Of a stretch of DNA of 64,000 nt, positions 42,967 to 51,482 are shown piece by piece; within the stretch, counting starts at the first letter, position 1, and every line of letters starts with the position of its first letter. Position numbers and translations under genes: made by a program. The notes under the pieces were generated by a model. The model saw only the letters and a program-made list of their open reading frames with translations. It was not told the origin of the DNA and did not search any database. The stretch is from contig NZ_SBIW01000002.1 of assembly GCF_004054195.1 (NCBI RefSeq), positions 310,001 to 374,000 on the forward strand, written 5' to 3'. The DNA comes from Mucilaginibacter gilvus. Lineage in GTDB: Bacteria; Bacteroidota; Bacteroidia; Sphingobacteriales; Sphingobacteriaceae.

Positions 42967-44013
42967 CTAATTAAGTTTCGCCAGGGGCGATAAATTTAAC
43001 GAACACACACATTTTACGCAGGTTGGGTTGGTGCCCATATCCAGCGTTCGGCGAAAGTTTACCGAAGCCTTGCTATTCAAGATCTGCGCCAGCGAAGAAT
43101 CCCGGATATTGCCGGTAGCTTCATGGAAAAAGCAGGGGCGCACGCTACCATCCGCTTCTATTACTGCCGACACCCAGGGCGCGTTACATTTTTTAAACGG
43201 AAAAGCGTTCAGCCCATAAAAAGCGGCGTAGTATCTATAAATGTCGCGAAGCTTTTCGGGGGATTCTGCTATAAATTGGTTACTAAAATTAGCTTTATCA
43301 TCAATTATGGCTTCCACTACATTGCACAGTTCTGCCAGTTCATTTTCGCATGGCAGTATCTCATGCTGCTTGGGTTCGCTCCAGGCGGTTTGGCGGTTAA
43401 AGGCATGGCTGCTTACGTCTGCCGGTAAAAAACTCACCTGGTTTATGCCTATATCTCTTGCCGCCTTAATAATGGCCGGCCAGTTGCGAAAGTTTAGCCG
43501 ATGGATGACCGTGCGGGCGGTAATGGGGTACATGGGTGCTATCGAAAGGATCTGCTCCACTCCTTCCTTCAATTTTTTAAATGCCCCGGGGATATCGCGG
43601 ATAGCATCGTGTAGTGGCTCGTCACCATCCAGCGACAGGATCAGGTCGTCTACCCAGGTTATAATTTCCGAAGCATGCCTTTTGATGGATAGCCCGGTAG
43701 ATAACAGGGTGATTTTTATATCCTGCTTTTTCAGGATGCGGCAAAGGCCGAAGAAGTTGGCATTTAACAAGGCCTCCCCGCCAGACATAAGCACTTGCTG
43801 TGTGCCGAGCTGTTTTAAATTGGCCAGCAAGCCGTCAACATCATGTTCGGTTAGCTGCTTCAAGTTTTTGTTATCCTTCCATATATCGCACATTACACAA
43901 CGGCAATTGCAGGCACTATGCGGCATTAAAATCACCACCGGCAACGCGGTAATTTGATGCGTTTGCAACGTGCGGTAACGCTTAAAGGTGTGATATAAGC
44001 CCTGCCCTATCAT
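42967..44013 (-). CDS. radical SAM enzyme with SPASM-like C-terminus
   Basis: 348 residues. The cluster motif CNCRCVMC (Cys35, 39, 42) sits near the N-terminus with the usual ALPVVILMPHSA strand before it. The SAM-binding GGEALLN and LSTGLSIKRHA segments follow. The C-terminal part has Cys-rich CNAPWVSAVIEADGSVRPCFF and CVKCVCSLN, resembling the SPASM/twitch auxiliary-cluster region. Such enzymes modify peptides or sugars. No precursor peptide was seen nearby. It overlaps the upstream methyltransferase gene by 4 nt. Confidence 0.9.
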   Translation of the reverse strand: MIGQGLYHTFKRYRTLQTHQITALPVVILMPHSACNCRCVMCDIWKDNKNLKQLTEHDVDGLLANLKQLGTQQVLMSGGEALLNANFFGLCRILKKQDIKITLLSTGLSIKRHASEIITWVDDLILSLDGDEPLHDAIRDIPGAFKKLKEGVEQILSIAPMYPITARTVIHRLNFRNWPAIIKAARDIGINQVSFLPADVSSHAFNRQTAWSEPKQHEILPCENELAELCNVVEAIIDDKANFSNQFIAESPEKLRDIYRYYAAFYGLNAFPFKKCNAPWVSAVIEADGSVRPCFFHEATGNIRDSSLAQILNSKASVNFRRTLDMGTNPTCVKCVCSLNLSPLAKLN

Positions 44014-44756
44014 GCCACGCTTTTATTAATTTTCACCCAATAAAACGGACTGTCTTTAAGCAGCCGGTTTTTGAGGCTATTCGGGTTAACTAACACTTTA
44101 TAGTTGAGGCCCGCCAATTCATCCAGCCGATGGTGGAAATAATGGGCAGCCAATTGTGGGTAGCCGAGTTTTTGGTAGTAATCATGAGTACCCCGCTTAG
44201 CCCCCTCTACAGTTTGCTGCGTATAAAAATTAGTGTCGATAAGATGGATCTCGCCGTCTTCGGCAAGGTACTGCAGCATCTCCGCCAGTGTATTTTGCAA
44301 TGGCGAAAAATACTGGATAGCCGCCGCGAACACGATCACATCAAACTTAAGCCCCACAAAATATTGATCGCTAAAGTCCCCCTCAAAAAATTGCAGGTTG
44401 CTTTTTTTAAAAACGCGTTTGGCCTGTTCCAACTCTACCTCATTTACATCCAGCGCGAATATGTGGGCCTCTTTTATACCGGCAAGCTTTGCCGCCAGCC
44501 AGCCATTGCCGCAGCCTATCTCCAAAATAGCCAAAGGTTTTTTCTTTTTGGCGAGGTAAGTAACCAACCGTTCCGACGACCGCTTCCTGATCTGCCATTC
44601 CTTGTAATGCACATGCGATGGCGCTATCTGCGGCAGTTGCCGTAACTGCTCATCGGTATAAATCCGCTGCTCCAGCCCGCGTACGCCAAGGTACAGCGCC
44701 TCAAAATCGGGCTCTGTTTCTAATGCTGGCAATATATACATTTCTTGCTGAGGCAT
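44010..44756 (-). CDS. SAM-dependent methyltransferase (second gene of radical-SAM operon)
   Basis: 248 residues, class I. Motif I AILEIGCGNGWLAAKLA (GCGNG at 81-85), acidic FALDVNEVELEQAK and motif IV DVIVFAAAIQYFSP are present. The N-terminal ~70 residues (LETEPDFEALYLGVRGLEQR) form an extra helical part. It starts 8 nt after the first radical-SAM gene and overlaps the next by 4 nt, so the five genes form one operon. Together they suggest repeated C- or O-methylation of one scaffold. Confidence 0.88.
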   Translation of the reverse strand: MPQQEMYILPALETEPDFEALYLGVRGLEQRIYTDEQLRQLPQIAPSHVHYKEWQIRKRSSERLVTYLAKKKKPLAILEIGCGNGWLAAKLAGIKEAHIFALDVNEVELEQAKRVFKKSNLQFFEGDFSDQYFVGLKFDVIVFAAAIQYFSPLQNTLAEMLQYLAEDGEIHLIDTNFYTQQTVEGAKRGTHDYYQKLGYPQLAAHYFHHRLDELAGLNYKVLVNPNSLKNRLLKDSPFYWVKINKSVA

Positions 44757-44764
44757 GTTCTAAA

Positions 44765-46267
44765 TTAAAACCCTTGTATCTCGGGCTGGCGGTAGCGCCA
44801 AACTTTTTGCAAGAGCTTTATTTCGTATGGGTATTGGTAAAGGTCAGTTTTGTAGCGTAAGCCGGCTATCAGCTTTATGGCCCGGCGTTTCAGCCAGTTT
44901 AGGCGGATATCGGTTACCGTTGGGTACACGCCGTTTAGCACCGTCTCAAAATTCCTTATCTTATCTATCATCTCCGGTGTAAGCCAGGGCGTCAGCGGGT
45001 TTTTACGCAGGTCGAAGCTTTCCCATGCCGGACTTATCCAATCCTCCAGCGTTTCGGGGAAACGGAACCCGCTCGATAAAACCTGCTTGTACAGTTCCGA
45101 ACCTTCGGTAGGTACGGGGCTGTAAGTGTATATCACTATCTCCGTTTTGGGGTTTACGGCCTTTACTTTTTTGATGAAATCTATCTCAAAATCAATCTGC
45201 CCCTGCACCTGCTGCTGCGTTGGCGCGGGCGTGCCCAATACAAACGAATATTCGGGGATGATGTCAAATTTCTTCAGTCGTTCTGCAAACTCGATGATCT
45301 GATCGCCGGTTTGGGTACCGCCTTTATCCATTTGTTCCAGTATGGCGTTGTTACCACTTTCGGCTCCAAAAAAGATGATCTTACAACCCGATTCGCGGAT
45401 GGCTTGTAACGACGAATCTTTGAATTTGTGCATGGTATCTATGCGCGCCATGCCCCACCATGTCATGTTCTCAGGTTTTATCAACCTGGCAAATTCAACC
45501 GCGCGCTTTTCTGATACAAAGAAGTTATTATCATGAAACTCGATGGCATTGGCTCCCCATTTATCCTTAATGTATTTCACATCGTTATAAACCGTTTGCG
45601 CCGATTTTGCCTTCCACCTGGCCTCATAAATAGGTACCACCGCGCAAAACGAACAAGTAAAAGGGCAGCCGATACTGGAATGATAGGCCAGTGTCTTTTC
45701 GCCCAGGTACGTTTTCCCTAAAAACTTTGGGATAGGGTAAAAATTGGCCAGTTTATCATAAGGTAATGGCGGCAGCAAATCTTGGTCTATAAGATCCTCC
45801 TTGGCGGTTTTGAAGATACGGCCATCGGTAGCTTTATAAATGAGATTTTTAATAAATTCGAAAGGCTGCCCGTTCTCCAAAGCCTCTATCAATTGCGGAA
45901 AAGCATGATCGCCGGGGCCGTTGATAATAAAATCTACATAGCCCGAATACAGCACGGCGTTAGGCTGGTTGGAGGGGAAGTACCCGCCCCATATCATTTT
46001 TGTATGCGAATATTTGGCTTTAACCGCTTTAGCAATGGCGATGGCCTGCTTTAACTGCGGGCCGGGCATCACAGTAAAGCCCAGGTATTTGATCTCGCCG
46101 CCGCGTAGGTAGCTGTCAATTTTTGCTAAGGGGTCGGTCTCGCAATTACCATCCACTATCACCCAGCCATATTTCTCATCAACCGAGGCTGCAATGTTTA
46201 AAATGGAATTGGGAATGCGGTACTTATTTATCGAGCTTTTGGGGTTAAATAATAATATCCTGTCCAT
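44765..46267 (-). CDS. B12-binding-type radical SAM enzyme (first gene of operon)
   Basis: 500 residues. The N-terminal ~150 resemble the cobalamin-binding domain (YLGFTVMPGPQLKQAIAIAKAV, IWGGYFPSNQPNAVL, VDFIINGPGDHAFPQLI). Cys201, Cys205 and Cys208 in SSIGCPFTCSFCAVVP are the radical SAM ligands, followed by FHDNNFFVSEKRAVEFA and FGAESGNNAILEQMDKG. The layout parallels HpnJ/BchE-type enzymes. It leads the operon; a hairpin with a T-run (46300-46352) lies 37 nt before its ATG. The C-terminal region is basic with membrane-proximal character (LNWLKRRAIKLIAGL), which hints at a lipid-linked substrate. Confidence 0.9.
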   Translation of the reverse strand: MDRILLFNPKSSINKYRIPNSILNIAASVDEKYGWVIVDGNCETDPLAKIDSYLRGGEIKYLGFTVMPGPQLKQAIAIAKAVKAKYSHTKMIWGGYFPSNQPNAVLYSGYVDFIINGPGDHAFPQLIEALENGQPFEFIKNLIYKATDGRIFKTAKEDLIDQDLLPPLPYDKLANFYPIPKFLGKTYLGEKTLAYHSSIGCPFTCSFCAVVPIYEARWKAKSAQTVYNDVKYIKDKWGANAIEFHDNNFFVSEKRAVEFARLIKPENMTWWGMARIDTMHKFKDSSLQAIRESGCKIIFFGAESGNNAILEQMDKGGTQTGDQIIEFAERLKKFDIIPEYSFVLGTPAPTQQQVQGQIDFEIDFIKKVKAVNPKTEIVIYTYSPVPTEGSELYKQVLSSGFRFPETLEDWISPAWESFDLRKNPLTPWLTPEMIDKIRNFETVLNGVYPTVTDIRLNWLKRRAIKLIAGLRYKTDLYQYPYEIKLLQKVWRYRQPEIQGF

Positions 46268-46299
46268 TAGGGGGTTGCCTCGCTTTTACTTATCGCTAT

Positions 46300-46352
46300 C
46301 AAAAATCTCCCGGTGATGAGGTTTTACCCTCACCACGTTTAAACCGGGAGAT
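46300..46352 (-). terminator. candidate leader attenuator of the radical-SAM operon
   Basis: ATCTCCCGGT (46305-46314) and ACCGGGAGAT (46343-46352) form a perfect 10-bp stem. Inside it TGAGG and CCTCA make a smaller nested stem around a TTTTAC loop. Read on the minus strand the hairpin is followed at once by five T's (the A's at 46301-46305). It lies 37 nt upstream of the first ATG (46267) of the operon, and no minus-strand gene lies upstream to be terminated. On the plus strand there is no T-run. Confidence 0.65.
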
Positions 46353-46520
46353 GCCCATATCACAAAAACTTTAATCTGTCGGCACTTATCATTCCGCACA
46401 TTTATAAATACGCTGGCGTCGGCTTGCGCGTTGCCTCGGCACATAAATAAAACAGCGCTGGCAACCTTTGCACACGGGTAACCGTAATTCTTATTAACCA
46501 GGTTTTAAATCTCATCGCCC

Positions 46521-47273
46521 GTGATAGCAACGCTAAAAAACTATGTAAAACAGCATCTTTTCCCTTCGGCAATAAAGGAGAAAGACTCGGTGGAGGCGTA
46601 CGATATCTGGTCGAAAAACTACGATGAGCAGCCGGATAACCTCATGCTGGATCTGGACGAGGCTGTGTTTACAAAGCTCTTGGCTAACCTTCCTGTTCAA
46701 AATAAAAAAGTAGCGGATATTGGCTGTGGGACAGGCAGGCACTGGCAAAAAATACTGAACCTTCGCCCTGCGAAACTTACCGGCTTTGATGTATCATCGG
46801 GCATGTTGCGCCGGCTGGAGCAGAAATTTCCGCAGGCCCAAACCTACCAGATCACTGATAACCTTTTTAAGGATATCCCCTCAAAAAGCTACGATACCAT
46901 TGTTTCTACCCTCACCGTTGCCCATATTAAAAACATTGAGGAGGCGCTAAAGGCATGGTGCCGTATCATAAAAAACACCGGCGACATTGTGATAACCGAT
47001 TTTCACCCCAGCACATTGGCATACGGCGGCAAGCGCACTTTTAAACACGATAATTCTTTCATAGCGGTGCAAAATTTTGTACACCTCACCAGCACCATTA
47101 AAGAGATCTTACTCAATCATAACTTCCGGCTGATAGCGCAAGAGGAAATGAAGATCGATGAGTCGGTAAAGCACTATTATGAAAAGCAGAAGGCGCTGCA
47201 TGTATACGAAAGCTATAAAGATTTCCCCATCATTTACGGGATGCATTTTGGGAGGGGAAATGATACTAAATAA
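46521..47273 (+). CDS. class I SAM-dependent methyltransferase
   Basis: 250 residues starting with GTG at 46521. Motif I is VADIGCGTGRHWQKI (GCGTG 68-72), followed by GFDVSSGMLRRLEQ and a motif IV region STLTVAHIKNIEEALKAW typical of Methyltransf_11. The first gene of the plus-strand operon, divergent from the radical-SAM operon, it is the third methyltransferase within 7 kb. Its stop overlaps the amidohydrolase start by 14 nt. The methyl acceptor is unknown. Confidence 0.88.
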   Translation: MIATLKNYVKQHLFPSAIKEKDSVEAYDIWSKNYDEQPDNLMLDLDEAVFTKLLANLPVQNKKVADIGCGTGRHWQKILNLRPAKLTGFDVSSGMLRRLEQKFPQAQTYQITDNLFKDIPSKSYDTIVSTLTVAHIKNIEEALKAWCRIIKNTGDIVITDFHPSTLAYGGKRTFKHDNSFIAVQNFVHLTSTIKEILLNHNFRLIAQEEMKIDESVKHYYEKQKALHVYESYKDFPIIYGMHFGRGNDTK

Positions 47274-48420
47274 TGTGCAGCTTATTAACGGTACAACCGT
47301 AAGCATCCGTATAAGTGAGAGTAAAATTGACCGGCTATCAACGGAGCCTTTGATGGAAAAGGGCCAGCAGGAAGTGATGTTTTCGCATGCCTGGGCCTTC
47401 CCTGGGTTGATCAATTCGCATGACCATCTCGATTTTAATCTTTTCCCACAATTAGGCAGCCGTACTTATAAAAGCTATACCGAATGGGGGGAATATATCC
47501 ATGAAACTTACGCGAATGAAATTGCCGCGGGGTTGAAGATCCCCCTGGCGCTGCGCGAACAATGGGGCATTTATAAAAACCTGCTTTGCGGCGTTACCAC
47601 GGTAGTAAATCATGGCGAAAAGCACAGTCCGAAGGATGCCCTGATCGGCATCGTTGAAAACAAGCAGGACCTGCATTCGGTAGCATTTGAAAAACAATGG
47701 AAAAAACGGTTGAATAACCCCTTAAAAATAAAGCAGCCCGTTGTGATGCACGTTGGCGAGGGTACCAACCCCGCCGCACACAGCGAAGTTGACGAACTTA
47801 TCCGCTGGAATTTATTGCACCGCAAACTCATAGGCATCCATGGCGTAGCGCTTAGCCCCGCGCAGGCGAGGTATTTTAAGGCGCTGGTATGGTGCCCGCA
47901 ATCCAATTACTTTTTGCTGAATGCAACCGCGCCGGTTAACCGCTTAAAAAGGTTCACCAGCATTTTATTCGGCACAGATTCCACCCTTACCAGCAGTTGG
48001 AACATTTGGGAGCACATCACGCTTGCCCGCGAAACGCAAATGCTAAGCGATGAGGAGCTGTTCCGTTCCCTTACAAGTGATGCGGCCAAGGTTTGGAAGC
48101 TAAACTGCGGCAGCATTGCCGAAGAGTTTGATGCCGACCTGCTGCTGGTTAAGGATACCGGCAATAAGGGCCTGGATGCTTTTTATAGTACTAAGCCGGA
48201 GGATATTTTAATGGTGATAAGCAAGGGGAACATCCGCCTTTTCGACCAAAGCCTGTATCACCAATTGGGTGATATGCCATTACATCAATTCAGTAAAGTG
48301 TATAGCGGGAGGAGTGTGAAGTATGTGCAGGGGGATTTACATGGGCTGATGAACCATATACGGCAGTATAAGGCCGATATTCCATTTCCTGTTTATATAC
48401 CCTCAGAACCTGCCGCCTGA
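47260..48420 (+). CDS. chlorohydrolase/deaminase-type amidohydrolase
   Basis: 386 residues from the ATG at 47260, preceded by GGAGGGG. The amidohydrolase barrel has the metal motif NSHDH (His54, His56), MHVGEG (His164), GIHGVAL (His194) and FGTDSTLTS (Asp240), the arrangement of the SsnA/atrazine-chlorohydrolase/guanine-deaminase group. These hydrolyse or deaminate C-N bonds of nitrogen heterocycles. No purine or pyrimidine pathway gene is nearby; instead it lies between a methyltransferase and a polysaccharide deacetylase. That suggests an unusual substrate, possibly an N-substituted sugar or side group. Confidence 0.88.
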   Translation: MILNNVQLINGTTVSIRISESKIDRLSTEPLMEKGQQEVMFSHAWAFPGLINSHDHLDFNLFPQLGSRTYKSYTEWGEYIHETYANEIAAGLKIPLALREQWGIYKNLLCGVTTVVNHGEKHSPKDALIGIVENKQDLHSVAFEKQWKKRLNNPLKIKQPVVMHVGEGTNPAAHSEVDELIRWNLLHRKLIGIHGVALSPAQARYFKALVWCPQSNYFLLNATAPVNRLKRFTSILFGTDSTLTSSWNIWEHITLARETQMLSDEELFRSLTSDAAKVWKLNCGSIAEEFDADLLLVKDTGNKGLDAFYSTKPEDILMVISKGNIRLFDQSLYHQLGDMPLHQFSKVYSGRSVKYVQGDLHGLMNHIRQYKADIPFPVYIPSEPAA

Positions 48421-48421
48421 T

Positions 48422-49423
48422 ATGAGCGTATTAGAAAAAATACTAACCAAAACCAGCCGCAGGGCACGCTACATACAGGGCGACATCTCGCATTTTATGG
48501 GGGTGGATAAGAACTATTACGCCCGTGCAAGGGGAAGCCGCATATTGGCCTATCATGGCATTTGCCAGGCCGAACCCACTACATTCAATACCCTTTTTAT
48601 CACCGCGCAAACTTTTGAGGAGCACCTTAGTTATTATAAAAGATACTTCAATTTGGTTTCTATGGACGACTATTACCTGCAGCGTTTCTCTAAAACAAAA
48701 TTTAATATCTGTCTCACTTTCGACGACGGGTTTGCCAATAATTACGTCTACGCGCTACCCCTGCTGAATAAATATCAGGTACCTGCAACTTTTTTTGTAA
48801 CCGCCGCCAGTGCTGCCGGTTACGATATTTTATGGAACGATATGCTGAGCATCGCGGGCAAATATGGCCCGGCGGTTTTAACTTTTAAAGATCAATCGTA
48901 TCACAAAAACAACTATCGCCAATATATTGATGCTGAAGGTATAAGCCTGAATGCAAAATTAAGAAAACGCGGTTTTTCCGACAAGGCGGAACTGATGCGC
49001 CTGTTGGATAAACTATGTCCCTTCCGCGAAAAAAAGCAGCATCAGGATTACTGGTTGCAGATGACGGCCGATCAAATTAAAAAAGTGGCGTCTTCGCCGT
49101 ATGTTACCGTCGGCTCACATGGGTATTATCATAACGACCTGGCTGGAATAACCCGCGCCGAAGCTGCAAAAGAACTCGCACAAAGCAAACAATACCTGGA
49201 AAACCTTACCGGCAAAGCAGTTAACAGTATTGCCTTCCCCTACGGCAGTTATAACCAGGCTGTAATTGACGCGGCTAAGGCCTGCGGTTATACGCGATTG
49301 TTAGCCACCGATTATAACCAGCCTAAAGACGGTGCAGATGCGGCGATGCGCGAACGCCTCACTATAAACCCATTTATATCAACCCCAAACCAAATGTATG
49401 CAAACGTTAGAGGAACATACTGA
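48422..49423 (+). CDS. polysaccharide deacetylase (NodB homology)
   Basis: 333 residues. The catalytic base/metal Asp pair is in LTFDDGFANNY (Asp101, Asp102), and the His ligands are in GSHGYYHNDL (HxxxH). RILAYHGI near the N-terminus and VPATFFVTA fit carbohydrate esterase family 4. It lacks an obvious signal peptide, so it may act on the cytoplasmic face on lipid-linked sugars. The N-terminal ~40 residues are basic and helix-like. It begins 1 nt after the amidohydrolase and overlaps the GNAT gene by about 26 nt. Confidence 0.9.
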   Translation: MSVLEKILTKTSRRARYIQGDISHFMGVDKNYYARARGSRILAYHGICQAEPTTFNTLFITAQTFEEHLSYYKRYFNLVSMDDYYLQRFSKTKFNICLTFDDGFANNYVYALPLLNKYQVPATFFVTAASAAGYDILWNDMLSIAGKYGPAVLTFKDQSYHKNNYRQYIDAEGISLNAKLRKRGFSDKAELMRLLDKLCPFREKKQHQDYWLQMTADQIKKVASSPYVTVGSHGYYHNDLAGITRAEAAKELAQSKQYLENLTGKAVNSIAFPYGSYNQAVIDAAKACGYTRLLATDYNQPKDGADAAMRERLTINPFISTPNQMYANVRGTY

Positions 49424-50366
49424 CGATAAAGCTATATCGGGCGGGTACCGGGTAGAGCGGTTTAGCGTGGATAAATTAAACGACCTGGTTTATTTGCACA
49501 TGGCTGTTTATGGCAAACTGCTGAGCCGCGATTTTCTATTGAAAAAATACAATACCGCCTTTACCGTGGTAACCTATATAGGCTTCCTTGCTTACGACCA
49601 AACCGACCTGCCTGTAGCATTTTATGGGGTACTCCCCTGCTTTGTGGAACATGGTGGGCGCTTAACGCTGGCCGCGCAATCTGCCGATACCATGACACAG
49701 CCCGAGCACCGCAATAAGGGACTGTTTGTCGCGCTTGCTAACCAAACTTATAGCCTGTGTCGTGCAGAAGGTATCCGGTTGATATTCGGCTTTCCTAATC
49801 AAAACTCATTGCCCGGCTTTATCAACAAGCTGGGCTGGGAAGCGGTGGGTTGTCTCGAGCGTTTCACTATCCCGGTTAAGGCGATCCCTTTAGAAAAGTT
49901 CGCCACGAAATTCAATGTGGCGAAACCGTTTTACGATGCTTATTTGAAACTTGTAATTAAAGCTGAAAAGAAGCCCTCGGGCATCAATAATTCTGTACTG
50001 GCCGAAGGTTACGGAGGGGTATATCGCGACGAAGAATTTTTAACTTATAAGGCTTATACTTACACCCACACCGTGCAAGTTGGGCAGGCGCGGGTATGGT
50101 TCAAAATAAAAAACGGACTGATCGTAGGCGATATAACCGGCCTTGCCGATAACATGGATGAGGTAATGGCAAAACTGTTGAAACTAACCAAACGTTTGGG
50201 CCTACAGCAATTGCAATTCCAGGTGTGCGCAAAAAGTCGCTTATATGCCATGCTGAAAAAATACGGCGAACCAATTCCCTCTTTCACCGTCGCCATTAAG
50301 GATATGGGCTCGGGCATCCCTGCAGATAAACTCGCTTTTACCTTTGCCGATATTGATATTTTTTAA
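49398..50366 (+). CDS. GNAT-family N-acyltransferase
   Basis: 322 residues. The acetyl-CoA site is TMTQPEHRNKGLFVALANQTY, a Q/RxxGxG/A-like loop, within an N-terminal GNAT core; GFPNQNSLPGFINKLGWEAVG follows. The C-terminal half is a second, GNAT- or FemX-like domain. It probably acylates an amino group. Coupled to the NodB deacetylase by overlap, it may replace one N-acyl group with another on the glycan. It is followed 12 nt later by a glycosyltransferase. Confidence 0.82.
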   Translation: MQTLEEHTDDKAISGGYRVERFSVDKLNDLVYLHMAVYGKLLSRDFLLKKYNTAFTVVTYIGFLAYDQTDLPVAFYGVLPCFVEHGGRLTLAAQSADTMTQPEHRNKGLFVALANQTYSLCRAEGIRLIFGFPNQNSLPGFINKLGWEAVGCLERFTIPVKAIPLEKFATKFNVAKPFYDAYLKLVIKAEKKPSGINNSVLAEGYGGVYRDEEFLTYKAYTYTHTVQVGQARVWFKIKNGLIVGDITGLADNMDEVMAKLLKLTKRLGLQQLQFQVCAKSRLYAMLKKYGEPIPSFTVAIKDMGSGIPADKLAFTFADIDIF

Positions 50367-50378
50367 CGCGCCCTCTTC

Positions 50379-51482
50379 ATGAGATTTGTTTTTGCAAGCT
50401 ACGTTTATACCCCTAACTTTCACGAGCCCGATGCCTGGTTAAAACGCATCAATGCCTACGCCGGCATACAGGAAGCGCTTAGTCGTACCAACGAAGTAGT
50501 CAGCATAGAACAAATAGATTATGAGGGCCGGCATTTTAGCGGCGGGGTTGACTACCACTTTAAACGATACCCGGCAGCCGCTTTGCGGTACTATCCCCGC
50601 AAGTTAAACCAGTTTATTAAAAGCCTGCAGCCCGATGTAGTGGTTATTCAAAGCCTTCATTTCCCCTTACAGGTGATGTTGCTGCGTCTTGTACTGGGTA
50701 AGCGGGTAAAAATAATGGTGCAAAACCACGCCGAACAGCCTGCGACCGGCTTAAAAAAACAACTTCAGAAATTAGCCGATAGACACATAAACGCCTACCT
50801 GTTTGCCTCTTATGCTATGGGAGTAGAATGGGTAGCTGCAGGCAATCTGGCGTCGGCAGCCAAGATCCATGAGGCTATGGAGGTATCGTCAGTATTTTAC
50901 CCGGTAAACGGGGAGATAGCTAAACATAAAACCGGCATAACGGGTAACCCTGTGTTTTTGTGGGTAGGCCGTTTAAACGCCAATAAAGACCCCGTGAATG
51001 TGGTTAAGGCATTTTTAAAGTTTAGCCAACAGGAGCCAAACGGCAGACTCTACATGATCTACCATACCGATGAGTTGCTGCACGCTATCCAGGCGCTGCT
51101 GGCAAGCACCCCCCAGCTTTCACATTCGGTAGTATTGGTTGGCAAGTTCCCTCATCATGAACTTTTATATTGGTTTAACAGTGCCGATTTTATTATTTCC
51201 GGGTCGCATTATGAGGGGAGCGGGGCCTCGGTTTGCGAGGCTATGTCCTGCGGTTGTGTCCCGGTTGTTACCGATATACTTTCTTTCCGGATGATCACCA
51301 ATAATGGCGATTGCGGCATCCTTTATACGCCGGGGAACGAGGAGGCATTACTGCAAGCCCTGCATAAAACCAGGCAAATAGATCTTTGGGATAAAAGAAA
51401 ACGCTCGCTGGAATATTTTAAAACAACGCTCTCCTTTGAGGCGATTGCCCGGCAAATAGAGCGGATAGCTCATTCGCTGTAA
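50379..51482 (+). CDS. GT4-type glycosyltransferase
   Basis: 367 residues of GT-B fold. The N-terminal acceptor half has RFVFASYVYTPNFHEPDAWLKR. The donor half has FLWVGRLNANKDPVNVVKAFL and EGSGASVCEAMSCGCVPVVTD with the acidic pair of family 4. It is the last gene of the plus-strand operon and overlaps the convergent glycosyltransferase by 13 nt. Donor and acceptor are unknown. Confidence 0.9.
   Translation: MRFVFASYVYTPNFHEPDAWLKRINAYAGIQEALSRTNEVVSIEQIDYEGRHFSGGVDYHFKRYPAAALRYYPRKLNQFIKSLQPDVVVIQSLHFPLQVMLLRLVLGKRVKIMVQNHAEQPATGLKKQLQKLADRHINAYLFASYAMGVEWVAAGNLASAAKIHEAMEVSSVFYPVNGEIAKHKTGITGNPVFLWVGRLNANKDPVNVVKAFLKFSQQEPNGRLYMIYHTDELLHAIQALLASTPQLSHSVVLVGKFPHHELLYWFNSADFIISGSHYEGSGASVCEAMSCGCVPVVTDILSFRMITNNGDCGILYTPGNEEALLQALHKTRQIDLWDKRKRSLEYFKTTLSFEAIARQIERIAHSL

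Noticed and set aside
43241..43957. 238-codon plus-strand frame inside the SPASM-type radical-SAM gene
   Set aside because: It is antisense to a gene with clear catalytic motifs, and its Ser/Cys-rich product has no domain pattern.
42967..44013. RiPP maturase for a hidden peptide
   Set aside because: No short peptide gene with a repeat or core was found near the SPASM-like gene on either strand.
46268..46520. Cobalamin riboswitch before the B12-type radical-SAM gene
   Set aside because: The region is only 253 nt, and the B12-box consensus was not found; only the hairpin at 46305-46352 stands out.
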